Assembly: GCA_009692425.1 (NCBI GenBank)
Contig: SHZF01000013.1
Coordinates: 1 to 64,000, forward strand
DNA from: Myxococcales bacterium
GTDB lineage: Bacteria > Myxococcota_A > UBA9042
Direction: 5' to 3'
Length of the DNA stretch: 64,000 nucleotides
Positions 56,467 to 64,000 of the stretch are shown here, piece by piece. Each line of letters starts with the position of its first letter. Position 1 is the first letter of the stretch. The translations under genes were made by a program, and so were the position numbers. The notes beneath the pieces are model-generated. The model worked only from the letters and a program-made list of their open reading frames with translations, had not been told where the DNA came from and did no database searches.

Positions 56467-56509
56467 CCTGCGGCGTTCAGAGACCCGTGTCCCCCCACGA
56501 TGCGGTGGT

Positions 56510-56548
56510 GCGCGGGATCGGCGTCGATCCCGCGCGCCGGCGGTTTTT
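56510..56548 (+). terminator. Rho-independent-type terminator after the repeat-rich gene
   Basis: GCGCGGGATCG and CGATCCCGCGC form a perfect 11-bp stem with a GCGT loop, followed after 8 nt by TTTTT. It sits 43 bp beyond the stop of the gene at 56032. The distance from stem to T-run is a little long for an ideal terminator. Confidence 0.6.
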
Positions 56549-56805
56549 CTGCACCCGTTCCGCGCGTCGGAAGCTTTTTGTTTTGCGCCCGTTCCGTGTG
56601 CCGTAGTTTGAAGGTTCGTCGGCACGCGCCGCTTCCGCTTCACACAACTTCGAGATGTCCCTACAGAGGCCCACACAAATTGATAATATCGTCACACAAA
56701 TCGCACGGCCATTGACTACTCTGCACAGTCACGGGCGCTTGGTCGCCTGCGGGGTGCGAGGATGGCGCGGATCTCGGGCGGACGACGACATGCGGGCTGT
56801 CCACG
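56549..56805. other. Noncoding gap ahead of the Cys-rich lipoprotein gene
   Basis: Together with the terminator this is the only gene-free stretch over 300 bp in the window (56467-56805). The part 56640-56720 is clearly more AT-rich than its surroundings (CACAAATTGATAATATCG) and may hold the promoter of the gene at 56806, but I could not find a convincing paired -35/-10. Confidence 0.4.
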
Positions 56806-59571
56806 TTGAAGGTCCGCGCGTTTTCGGTCACCGCGTTGGTGGTCGCTGCGTTGGTGGTCGCTCCGTTGGCGGCCTCCTGCACGGGCGCTGACGTCGCGGT
56901 CGATGGGCCGTCGGAGGGGGCAAGTGTTGGCGCTACGGCGGCCGCCAACGTGGACGCCTTGACTGGCGCCGGCCAGCCTGCGCGGCGTCCCGGCGCTTCA
57001 GCCGATGCGGGTCAGGGGCAGGCCGACACGTTCGGGGCCGACACCGCGGCGGTTGCCGATGCCGCGGGTTCTCTCGACGCCGCCCGGACTGCCAGCGACG
57101 CCCGGACTGCCAGCGACGCCCAGCCTCCCCACGACGGCGTGATTTCCAGCGACGGCGCGTCCCCGTTCGACGCGGCCTCCAGCGAAACGCAGCCGAGTGG
57201 CGATGCCGGCGCAGGATCAGCCGACCTGCCGCCCCAAGCCACCTGGTGCCCTCCCAACGCGAAGTGCGGCAAGGCCGACTGCGCCGAGGAGGAAGGGGAG
57301 TGCGACGACGACGAGTCGTGCACCAACGACTCGTGCGTGCCGATGATCGGGTGTGTATTCATGTTCAGCGACGACGGCGTCCACTGTGACGACGGCGACG
57401 CATGCACGCCAATTGGCGGCGACAAGTGCACGGCCGGCACGTGCAGCAATCCGCTCAACGTTTGCAAGTGCACGACCGACGCCACGTGCGAGGTGTTCGA
57501 CGACGGCAACCCGTGCAACGGCACGTACACATGTGGCAAGACCGACAAGGGCGGGCTCTGCAAGCCTCTGGCTGGGTCGGCGGTCGTATGCGCGGTGGGG
57601 GCAATAGGTCCCGCGGGCTGCCTACAGAACGCCTGCAACCCGGCGTCGGGCAAGTGCGAAGTCGTGCCCGTCGCGACCGGCACGCCCTGCCAGGACGGCA
57701 ACCTGTGCGTCACCGGGTCGGCGTGCAACGTCGGCGCGTGCACGGGTGGCGTCGCCATCGAATGCAGTGACGGCGGTCCTTGCTTTTCGGCGGCCTGCGA
57801 CCCCAAGGTGGGCTGCAGTGCCGTCGTCAGCGCCGACAAGCCCGAGTGCGAGGCGCCGAATCCGTGCGGAGTCGCGGGCGTGTGCGCAAATCTGGCGAGC
57901 CCGTGCGCCACCGTGCAGTGCGTGCCCGATGGGGCCGCCAAGTTTCACTGCGAGACGGCACCGGTCGCCGGAGCTTGCGGCGACGGGAACCCGTGCACCC
58001 AGGACGCCTGCGACATGAAGGAAGCATGCGTCCACACGCCGCTCCCCGGCTGCGTGGTGTGCGTGGCCGAAGCGTTCAGCGGCCCATCGGCCACCGCCGA
58101 CTGGGCAATGTGGTCGCAGGACCCCGCGTATGCCCAATGGAAGACGAGCATCGATTCCGCAGGCAATCCGCGCGCGGTCATCACGTGGAAGGGCCCGTTC
58201 GGCCCTGGCTTGCCTGGCGCCTCGTCGGCGTACCTCATGCACCGGCGCTTGCACTTCGGCCCGGGTGTCGCCGCACAGTTGTCGTTCCGCTATCGGCTGA
58301 CGGTCGGCAATCAGTCGTGCACGCACGACACCTTGCAAGCCGTCGTCAACGGGATGGTCGTGTTCGAGGCATGCGAAACGACCACGAAAAAGAGCGACGC
58401 CTGGCTCAAGGCGACCGTGGACCTGGCGCCGTTTGCGGGCGCGCCGGCCGATATTGAGTTCCGCGTGCCAGCGGGGCACTTCTGGAACGAGTGGGGGACC
58501 ATCGAAGTCGACGACGTCAAAATCTCTGGTGCGTGTGGACCCGGTTGCATCGGTGGGGATTTCGAAACCCGCTCCGCCGCCAAGGTCGACCCCTCGTCGA
58601 TCACGCCCCAAGCGTGGACGCTGACGTCGGATCAGCCGACGTACGCGAACTGGACCCGCACGCACACGGGCGGCCACACCGGCGTCGCGGCGATGTCGGT
58701 GTTGGCATCGGGCCTGGCGCCGGGTGGCAAATCGGTGCTGGTGGGTTGGGACGTGCCGCGGGTCAAGCCCGGCCCGACGAGCAAGCTGTGGTTTGCGGCG
58801 CGCGCGCTGAAGGTGGGGGCCGCCACCTGCGGCTCCGACGACCTGCGGCTGCGCATCGATGGCGAGGTGGTGTGGGAACTGTGCAAGTCCCAACCGAAGT
58901 GGACGCTCCACACCTTCGACCTCGCGCCGTGGGCCGGCAAGGACGTGAACGTGGCGTTCGAGGTCGTTACCGGCGGGGGCGCGGCCAACAGCGGTGGCAT
59001 CTTTCAGATCGACGATTTCGCCGTGACGGGAGCCTGTTCGTACGCCTGCTTCCAAGAGGGCTTCGACACGCCGACGGGGGTTGCCGCGTGGTATTCGATG
59101 GCCACGCCGGGCTGGGCGGGCTGGACCACCGCGATCGATGGGCCAGCGTCGCCGCCCCACAGTGCAGGCGTAGACTTTGGCGCCGGCCAACCTGCTGGTG
59201 CCTTGGCGAGCCTCATGCCCAAGGAACAGTGGCGTTGGCCCATGCCCGTGGCCGGCGCGACGCTCGAGTACCGCGTCAAAGGCACGCTGGCGAAGGCAGA
59301 GTGTCCGACGCCCGTGCTGACCACGAAGGTCTCGTATATCAATGACTTTTCAATGTTCGCCAATGGGTCCGAAAGCTTCTACAACCACCCGGCTCCGGTC
59401 ACGCTGCACACGGTGTGCGCGGCGACCCCGGGCTGGCAGACGTACACCGCGCCGTTCCCCGACAAGGTCAAGGGCCAGAAATTCGTGCCGGTGTTGTTCG
59501 CAAAGCGGCCGTCTGCGGCTGCGTTGCCGGCGTCGCTCCGGGTCGACGACTTCGTCGTGCGTTGCCACTGA
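56806..59571 (+). CDS. Cys-repeat lipoprotein with three jelly-roll domains (921 aa)
   Basis: The track start is a TTG at 56806; no ATG fits the frame nearby, so the exact start is not sure. The signal peptide ends with lipobox LAASC. A long Ala/Asp/Ser-rich linker is followed by DDGxxCT-type Cys units (about 145-420) and by three tandem beta-domains: CVAEAFSGPSATADW to DVKISGACG, CIGGDFETRSAAKV to FAVTGACS, and CFQEGFDTPTGVAAW to DDFVVRCH. Each begins and ends with a Cys and resembles the jelly-roll ends of the 1720- and 2291-aa proteins. The only plus-strand member of the family here. A surface adhesin is inferred. Confidence 0.82.
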   Translation: MKVRAFSVTALVVAALVVAPLAASCTGADVAVDGPSEGASVGATAAANVDALTGAGQPARRPGASADAGQGQADTFGADTAAVADAAGSLDAARTASDARTASDAQPPHDGVISSDGASPFDAASSETQPSGDAGAGSADLPPQATWCPPNAKCGKADCAEEEGECDDDESCTNDSCVPMIGCVFMFSDDGVHCDDGDACTPIGGDKCTAGTCSNPLNVCKCTTDATCEVFDDGNPCNGTYTCGKTDKGGLCKPLAGSAVVCAVGAIGPAGCLQNACNPASGKCEVVPVATGTPCQDGNLCVTGSACNVGACTGGVAIECSDGGPCFSAACDPKVGCSAVVSADKPECEAPNPCGVAGVCANLASPCATVQCVPDGAAKFHCETAPVAGACGDGNPCTQDACDMKEACVHTPLPGCVVCVAEAFSGPSATADWAMWSQDPAYAQWKTSIDSAGNPRAVITWKGPFGPGLPGASSAYLMHRRLHFGPGVAAQLSFRYRLTVGNQSCTHDTLQAVVNGMVVFEACETTTKKSDAWLKATVDLAPFAGAPADIEFRVPAGHFWNEWGTIEVDDVKISGACGPGCIGGDFETRSAAKVDPSSITPQAWTLTSDQPTYANWTRTHTGGHTGVAAMSVLASGLAPGGKSVLVGWDVPRVKPGPTSKLWFAARALKVGAATCGSDDLRLRIDGEVVWELCKSQPKWTLHTFDLAPWAGKDVNVAFEVVTGGGAANSGGIFQIDDFAVTGACSYACFQEGFDTPTGVAAWYSMATPGWAGWTTAIDGPASPPHSAGVDFGAGQPAGALASLMPKEQWRWPMPVAGATLEYRVKGTLAKAECPTPVLTTKVSYINDFSMFANGSESFYNHPAPVTLHTVCAATPGWQTYTAPFPDKVKGQKFVPVLFAKRPSAAALPASLRVDDFVVRCH

Positions 59572-59638
59572 TACCAAAGCCCGCCGAAATTGGATCGCGA
59601 GCGAACGAGCACCGAGCCGAATTCAAGGGATTTGGTAT
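59571..59638. repeat. 68-bp imperfect palindrome between convergent genes
   Basis: ATACCAAA at 59571 is mirrored by TTTGGTAT at 59631-59638, and the arms continue imperfectly inward (GCCCGCCGAAATTGG against TCCCTTGAATTCGG reversed). It begins on the last base of the preceding stop codon and ends 20 bp before the mlaE-like stop. The shape suits a bidirectional terminator or a small palindromic mobile repeat (REP/MITE-like) with TA-containing ends. Confidence 0.55.
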
Positions 59639-59658
59639 GACATCTCGGCACGCGGACG

Positions 59659-60447
59659 TCACAGGAATCGGTTCGCCACGTACGTGATGACGTAGTCGAA
59701 CACGAAGATGCCGATCGCGCTCGTGACGACCGCCGCGTTTACCGCCCGCCCCACGCCGGTCGCGCCGCCCGACACCGTCAGCCCATAGTGACAGCTCACC
59801 ACGCTGATCGACGCACCAAAGCCCGCCGCCTTCGCCAGGCCGATGAAGAACTCATCGAGCAAGTGGCCGTCGATGACGCCCGCGAAAAAGACCCTCCAAT
59901 CCACGTCGAGAATCAGTTCCGACGTCAACGCCCCGCCGATGAGCGCAAACAGGTCGCCCAGCGCCGTCAGCAGCACCAACATGACGACCATGGCGAGAAA
60001 GCGGGGCACAACGAGGTAGTTGATCGGCTCGATGGCCAGCGCACGCAGGGCGTCGATCTGTTCGGTGACCTTCATGGTGCCGAGTTCTGCGGTGTTGTTT
60101 GCGCCTACGCGGCCCGAGAACATCAGGCCGATGAGGACCGGGCCGATTTCTGCCAGCACCGCATAGCCTGCGCCCCACCCGAGCAGGCCCGTCGCGCCCG
60201 TCTGCTTCACGTACTGGCCCGACTGGATGACCATGATCGCACCAGTGAAAAGCGCCGTCATCACCACGATGGGATAGCTCTTGACGCCGACCTTGAAGAA
60301 GTTGAGCCAGGTCTGGTCGCGGTCGAAGCGCGGCGGCACCAACGCCCGCAAGATGCGGCCGAGCACGAGCGCCAATCCGCCCAAAGTGTGCGCGAACTCG
60401 ATGAGACTGCCGCCGAGGGCGCGCAGGGGCAGGGCGAGACCACTCAT
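59659..60447 (-). CDS. mlaE: MlaE/YrbE-type ABC transporter permease
   Basis: The 262-aa protein has five or six membrane helices and the MlaE motifs: PIVVMTALFTGAIMVIQSG, GYAVLAEIGPVLIGLMFSGRVGA, NTAELGTMKVTEQIDALRALAIEPI and LVVPRFLAMVVMLVLL. MlaE is the inner-membrane permease of the phospholipid transport system that keeps outer-membrane asymmetry. It overlaps the ATPase gene by 4 bp. The usual next genes (mlaD with its MCE domain, mlaC, mlaB) are not downstream; the strand ends at a palindrome and a convergent gene. Confidence 0.92.
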   Translation of the reverse strand: MSGLALPLRALGGSLIEFAHTLGGLALVLGRILRALVPPRFDRDQTWLNFFKVGVKSYPIVVMTALFTGAIMVIQSGQYVKQTGATGLLGWGAGYAVLAEIGPVLIGLMFSGRVGANNTAELGTMKVTEQIDALRALAIEPINYLVVPRFLAMVVMLVLLTALGDLFALIGGALTSELILDVDWRVFFAGVIDGHLLDEFFIGLAKAAGFGASISVVSCHYGLTVSGGATGVGRAVNAAVVTSAIGIFVFDYVITYVANRFL

Positions 60448-61292
60448 GCGCCGATCCCTTCATTCTTGCGGAAGAACTCGTGTACCACGGCGTCCTCGCT
60501 GGCCATCGCGTCGGCCTCGGTGCCTTCGAAGTACACGCGCGATTTGTAGAGCAAGACGTAGCGGTCGCACGCCGGGCGCATGCGGTCGATGTCGTGGCTG
60601 ATGACGACGCACGTCGAGTTGCGATGCGATTGCGTCAGGCGGATGAGGTTGAAGATCTTCGATGACGTCACGGGGTCGAGGCCGGCGGTCGGGTCGTCGA
60701 AAAAAATCAGCTCCGGGTCGTTGATGTTGGCGCGCGCCAGGCCGACCCGCTTCTTCATGCCGCCAGACAGTTCGTTGGGCATGAGATGTTGCACCTTGGG
60801 CAGGCCGACTTCGGTCAGGCGTTCCTGCACGCGGGTCGCGACATCTTCGGCCGTGTAGCCGCCGCGCTGCAGCATCGGAAATGCGACGTTCTGTCCCACT
60901 GTCATGAAGTCGAACAGTGCGTAGTTCTGGAACACGAGGCCGATGCGCTCGCGCAGCCGCTGCCGGTCCTTTTGCCCGGTGCGCCCGAGTTCGTTGCCGA
61001 GCACGTCGATGCGGCCGGAGTCGGGCTCCAGCAGCCCGGTGCACAGCTTGACGAGCACCGTCTTGCCGACGCCGCCTGGGCCGATGATCCCGACGACCTC
61101 CCCCTCGCGCACTTCGAGGCTCACGCGGTCGAGGACGCAATGGTCGCCGAACCAGCACGTCACGCTGTCGACTCGCAGCACGGTCGCCCGCTCCTCGGGC
61201 ATGCGGAGCGCGGGCAACAGGGCCGTCGCCTCGCCGACCTCGAGCGTGCGGTCGCCGGGTTGCTCCGTTTCGCGCGGGCGGCGGGTGCTCAC
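60444..61292 (-). CDS. mlaF: MlaF-type ABC transporter ATP-binding protein
   Basis: The 282-aa protein has a 35-residue N-terminal extension and a full ABC ATPase: Walker A GPGGVGKTVLVK, Q-loop FQNYALFDFM, signature LSGGMKKRVGLARA, Walker B ELIFFDDPTAGLDP and the switch His in VISHDIDRM. The -GGMKKRVGLARA- signature is typical of MlaF. Note the second residue of the Walker A acidic pair is Asp-Asp rather than Asp-Glu (FFDDPT), as in many MlaF proteins. It powers the MlaE permease, overlaps it by 4 bp and overlaps the lipoprotein gene upstream by 4 bp. Confidence 0.93.
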   Translation of the reverse strand: MSTRRPRETEQPGDRTLEVGEATALLPALRMPEERATVLRVDSVTCWFGDHCVLDRVSLEVREGEVVGIIGPGGVGKTVLVKLCTGLLEPDSGRIDVLGNELGRTGQKDRQRLRERIGLVFQNYALFDFMTVGQNVAFPMLQRGGYTAEDVATRVQERLTEVGLPKVQHLMPNELSGGMKKRVGLARANINDPELIFFDDPTAGLDPVTSSKIFNLIRLTQSHRNSTCVVISHDIDRMRPACDRYVLLYKSRVYFEGTEADAMASEDAVVHEFFRKNEGIGA

Positions 61293-62527
61293 GGGGGTGC
61301 CTTGCCGGCAGCCTGGGCTTCAAGCCGTGGAATCTGGGCTTCGAGCCGCACGATTGCCGCGCGTGCGACCCCGACCTCTCGTAATTCCAACGGCTTGTAG
61401 TCAGAAATCCCGTCGCGACATGCTTGCTTGTCGTTCGGATTCGGCTCCTCGTCACAGATGCGGCGGTCGTTGGTCAGGTAGTCTTCGTGGCGCCACTGCG
61501 ACGTCTTCAGCAACTCGCGCCAGGTTCCGAGCGCACCGCGCGGGTCGCCCCTTTGTTCCTGGAGTTCAGCGACCAGCCGCAGGTAGCCGAGGATCCGCAC
61601 CGGTCGCCGCAGCATCTCCGGCAAGTGGCGCGCGTGGGCCTCGGCGCGCGCCAGGTCGTCGAGCGGCCCGCGGTACAGTTCGACCAGGCGCAGCGCGGCG
61701 TCGCGGTGGGCGTCGAGCGAATAGCTGGCAAACGCGTAGCTCGTCTCGAACGTCTCCACGATGCGGGCGAGGTCGCGCGCCTCGAGTCGCCACTGGCCGA
61801 GCTTGCGCCATGCGCGGGCCCGCAGCACGAGTCCGTCGGCCAGCGTCGCGTCTTCGGCATGGTCGCGTTCCAGCCGATCGAGCAGTTCCGTGGCCCGTTG
61901 CAACGCGCTGTGGTTGCCCGATTCCTCGAGCAGGGTCGCGGCGCGCAGCAGCAGGTTGTCGGCCAATTCGCTTTTCGGGTCGCGGCGCTCGAGTCGCAGC
62001 AGCAGGGCCACGATGGCGTCGCGCTCCGCCGGGTGCTCGCGCCCGTACAACGTCAGGTGGTCGAGCGCGCGCAGGGCTGCGGGCGTGTCGGGCGCTTCGA
62101 TGCACAGGGCCACAAATCGACGCACGGCGGCATCGCGCTGGCCCATGCGGTCGACCAGCAACTCGCCCGCGTGCATCCGCGCCCGCATGCGAACGTCACG
62201 GTCCGCCGCGCTGTGCCCCAACTCGTCGAAGCACGCGGCGGCGTCGGCGGGCGGCCCCTCCTTTGCCAGCGCGAAGCATGCCATCAGCCCGGCCTCATCC
62301 GCGTCGCGTGGGTCCGTGGCCGCGGCGCGCAGGGCGACGAACCGTTCGCGTGCGAGCCGATGCTGGCCGTCAGTGTCGAGTTGCTCCGTGTACCAGTAGT
62401 CGGCTTCCCAGCGGTCGAGTTGGGGCTCCTTGGCGCAAGCCGCCAGGCCGAGTCCCAGGACGAGACCGGCGCGGTACGCACGGCGCGGCGATCGGGCTAC
62501 TGTGGCGTGCACCCGTCGCCTCCGCAC
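61289..62527 (-). CDS. TPR-like helical lipoprotein
   Basis: A basic N-terminus, hydrophobic helix and lipobox LAAC give a lipoprotein of 412 aa. The rest is helical with TPR-like pairs, for example YWYTEQLDTDGQHRLARERFVAL, DNLLLRAATLLEESG and DARDLARIVETFETSYAFASY. No enzyme motif is seen. TPR lipoproteins act as periplasmic adaptors. Its end overlaps mlaF by 4 bp and its start overlaps the upstream lipase-like gene by 31 bp, which places it firmly in the Mla operon; a role in handing lipids between membranes is inferred. Confidence 0.75.
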   Translation of the reverse strand: MRRRRVHATVARSPRRAYRAGLVLGLGLAACAKEPQLDRWEADYWYTEQLDTDGQHRLARERFVALRAAATDPRDADEAGLMACFALAKEGPPADAAACFDELGHSAADRDVRMRARMHAGELLVDRMGQRDAAVRRFVALCIEAPDTPAALRALDHLTLYGREHPAERDAIVALLLRLERRDPKSELADNLLLRAATLLEESGNHSALQRATELLDRLERDHAEDATLADGLVLRARAWRKLGQWRLEARDLARIVETFETSYAFASYSLDAHRDAALRLVELYRGPLDDLARAEAHARHLPEMLRRPVRILGYLRLVAELQEQRGDPRGALGTWRELLKTSQWRHEDYLTNDRRICDEEPNPNDKQACRDGISDYKPLELREVGVARAAIVRLEAQIPRLEAQAAGKAPP

Positions 62528-64000
62528 ACGTCCTTGATCTCACCCGATCGGAAGAAGTGGACCATCTGGTCACTGTGGTGGTCGAGCTTGCGCGGCTTGC
62601 CGTGCGGGTCGCCGAGCGTACACACCTTGGGTTCCTGCGGGCCGGAGGGCTTCGATTTGCAGTCCCACTCCGGCTTGCACCCCTTGTTGTCGGCGCATGT
62701 CGGGCCAAACTCGGGCCCCGGCGGCAGATTGCCTGGCACCGGCCACGCATTGCCGAAGCGGTAGTTGACCAAGCCCGAGCCCTTGTGCGGGAAGGGCACC
62801 TCGTCGACTCCAAACACTGGCTTGCCATAGCCCTTCATCAGGGCGACGCCGACGCCAGAGCGGGCGGCAATCTCATTGGTGAGCAACGCCACCTGGAAGT
62901 CGCCGGTGGCCGAAGCGAGCAACACCTCGTGCTTCGGGGTGCCGGGATACGGCTCGAGGCTCAGGTGGCGGTAGTACGTCACCGGATCGACGCGGTCCCA
63001 CAGCAGTTGGATTGTCGACAGCAGCAGGGCCTGGTTGACGGTCGCCGGGTACTGGCCCTTCACGAAACCGAAGAAGTCCTCGAAGTCGACCGAGCGGTGC
63101 AGCAGCAGCGAGTAATTGTTGCCCGGCACGCCGAGGTGGGCCCGCGTCACGTCCTGCGACAGCGCCACGACTGGCGCCCCATAGATGCCGCCCTGCGAGA
63201 TGCCGCTGTAGAACATCTCCTGCTTGTTGACCTTGACGCCGAGAGCCTGGATTTCTGGCAGATCGGCAAAACGCTCCCGCATCGCGCGCTGCAGCAGCAC
63301 CCACTCGACGAGGCCCTGGTGCACGCGCTCGGGCAACTGTGGAAACAGCTTCATGTCGAAGATCGAGATCACGATCGCGCCGACGTCCGCGTCGCTCATG
63401 CCGATCATGTCGGCCGCGTAGAAAATCAACTGGTTCTGGTTCGCGATGCGCCCATTGAAGCCGCCGCGCACCTGCGCTCCCGAGCCGTTGAGGCCATGGC
63501 CGTATTGGACCAGACCATGCGGCGCCCCGGTCTTGGCGCTGTGGGGAATGCGCACCCAGAACGTCGCGTCGCGATACCCGCTCTGGTCGGGCAGGCCATC
63601 GGGGCCGAGATGGAAGCGGTAGGCGATCGCCTCGTTCGCGTCGTCGATCTGCACCTTGTCGAGGAAGTGGGGCACCCTCATCGTGCCAGTGACCTCCCAC
63701 GCGATGTCGACATTCTGCTCCTTTGTGTAAGAGATGACGCTCGTTACCGTAAGCTCTGGACCCTTTGGGCCTACCGCCACAAATGCCTTGCTCCGCATGG
63801 CCAGCAGCGGCGCGTGCATGGCCTCGTCGCTGTTCGTCACGAAGTCCCAGGCCAACAGCAGGTCGCTGCGCTTCCAGCCCGCACCTTCGAGCACCAGGAA
63901 CAGGTCGTCGAAGCGCTGCTGCCGGCCTGCCAAGGGCGTGCCGGCGGTCTTGGCGTCGCGCAGGCCCTGGAATGCCGCGCTCGGTGCGAACGGCTTGCCG
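62497..64000 (-). CDS. Lipase-like alpha/beta hydrolase, C-terminal part (cut by window edge)
   Basis: The frame stays open through the right edge, so the track's TTG start at 63933 is not the real start. About 500 residues are visible. LLLAWDFVTNSDE resembles the N-terminal block of bacterial extracellular lipases of the VolA/virulence-lipase group; the domain then shows YGHGLNGSG (oxyanion region) and nucleophile elbow YSGISQGGIYGAP. The catalytic His may be in KLDHHSDQM near the C-terminus, next to several cysteines (TCADNKGCKPEWDC). A lipid- or ester-cleaving enzyme outside the cytoplasm is likely, heading an operon with the TPR-like lipoprotein and MlaFE. Confidence 0.8.
   Translation of the reverse strand, partial: GKPFAPSAAFQGLRDAKTAGTPLAGRQQRFDDLFLVLEGAGWKRSDLLLAWDFVTNSDEAMHAPLLAMRSKAFVAVGPKGPELTVTSVISYTKEQNVDIAWEVTGTMRVPHFLDKVQIDDANEAIAYRFHLGPDGLPDQSGYRDATFWVRIPHSAKTGAPHGLVQYGHGLNGSGAQVRGGFNGRIANQNQLIFYAADMIGMSDADVGAIVISIFDMKLFPQLPERVHQGLVEWVLLQRAMRERFADLPEIQALGVKVNKQEMFYSGISQGGIYGAPVVALSQDVTRAHLGVPGNNYSLLLHRSVDFEDFFGFVKGQYPATVNQALLLSTIQLLWDRVDPVTYYRHLSLEPYPGTPKHEVLLASATGDFQVALLTNEIAARSGVGVALMKGYGKPVFGVDEVPFPHKGSGLVNYRFGNAWPVPGNLPPGPEFGPTCADNKGCKPEWDCKSKPSGPQEPKVCTLGDPHGKPRKLDHHSDQMVHFFRSGEIKDVCGGDGCTPQ

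Overview
The window is GC-rich chromosomal DNA that looks like a large-genome myxobacterium or a relative (phylum Myxococcota; no finer placement is possible without a search). The signs are several very large cysteine-rich lipoproteins, a C-terminal tail of the MYXO-CTERM type (Cys, hydrophobic helix, Arg-rich end), Hanks-type Ser/Thr kinases, a SUMF1-type protein, choice-of-anchor/HYDIN-like repeats, and many lipoprotein signal peptides. I see no rRNA, tRNA, CRISPR array, integrase or transposase. Genes are tightly packed and most intergenic gaps are below 250 bp.

Layout. 1-2.6 kb: minus-strand genes for a PEGA lipoprotein (cut by the left edge), a LIC_10091-type protein, an MBL-fold hydrolase and an FHA protein. 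2.8-5.8 kb: plus-strand SUMF1-type protein overlapping an M14 carboxypeptidase. 5.9-16 kb: minus-strand surface proteins (HYDIN/PKD lipoprotein, somatomedin-B-like protein with a sorting tail, 1720-aa Cys-repeat lipoprotein) plus a PG-binding/GH19 lysozyme. 16-21 kb: a HEAT-repeat/alpha-beta hydrolase fusion, an excisionase-type HTH protein with a recognisable promoter, and a divergent AidB-type acyl-CoA dehydrogenase. 21.5-40.4 kb: a nearly unbroken minus-strand run: VWA lipoprotein, two giant Cys-rich lipoproteins (1356 and 2291 aa), the ATP-grasp / alpha-E / transglutaminase trio, and a C-type lectin plus fibrinogen-like lipoprotein whose start overlaps the transglutaminase stop.

40.5-53.5 kb: START-domain protein, VLCAD-like acyl-CoA dehydrogenase, gamma-glutamyltransferase lipoprotein, PuuD-like membrane protein, two tandem receptor kinases whose extracytoplasmic sensors each carry a canonical EF-hand loop, an RsmG-TrmH fusion behind a TerC/Alx-type transporter, and an assimilatory APS/PAPS reductase. 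53.5-64 kb: a NACHT-type NTPase with a lipoprotein signal peptide, an SRPBCC protein, a repeat-rich small secreted protein, another Cys-rich/jelly-roll lipoprotein, a 68-bp palindromic element between convergent genes, and an operon of lipase-like hydrolase, TPR-like lipoprotein, MlaF and MlaE.

The common theme is the cell envelope. About half of the products carry secretion or lipoprotein signals, and several are modular adhesins built from disulfide repeats, lectin, VWA, TSP3 and jelly-roll modules. Calcium recurs as a predicted ligand (EF-hands in the kinase sensors, TSP3 repeats, EPN-type lectin), so a link between external calcium, surface adhesion and kinase signalling is a reasonable but untested idea. 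The least ordinary items are the lipoprotein NACHT NTPase, the EF-hand receptor kinase pair, the RsmG-TrmH fusion, and the lectin lipoprotein coupled to the ATP-grasp/alpha-E/transglutaminase operon.
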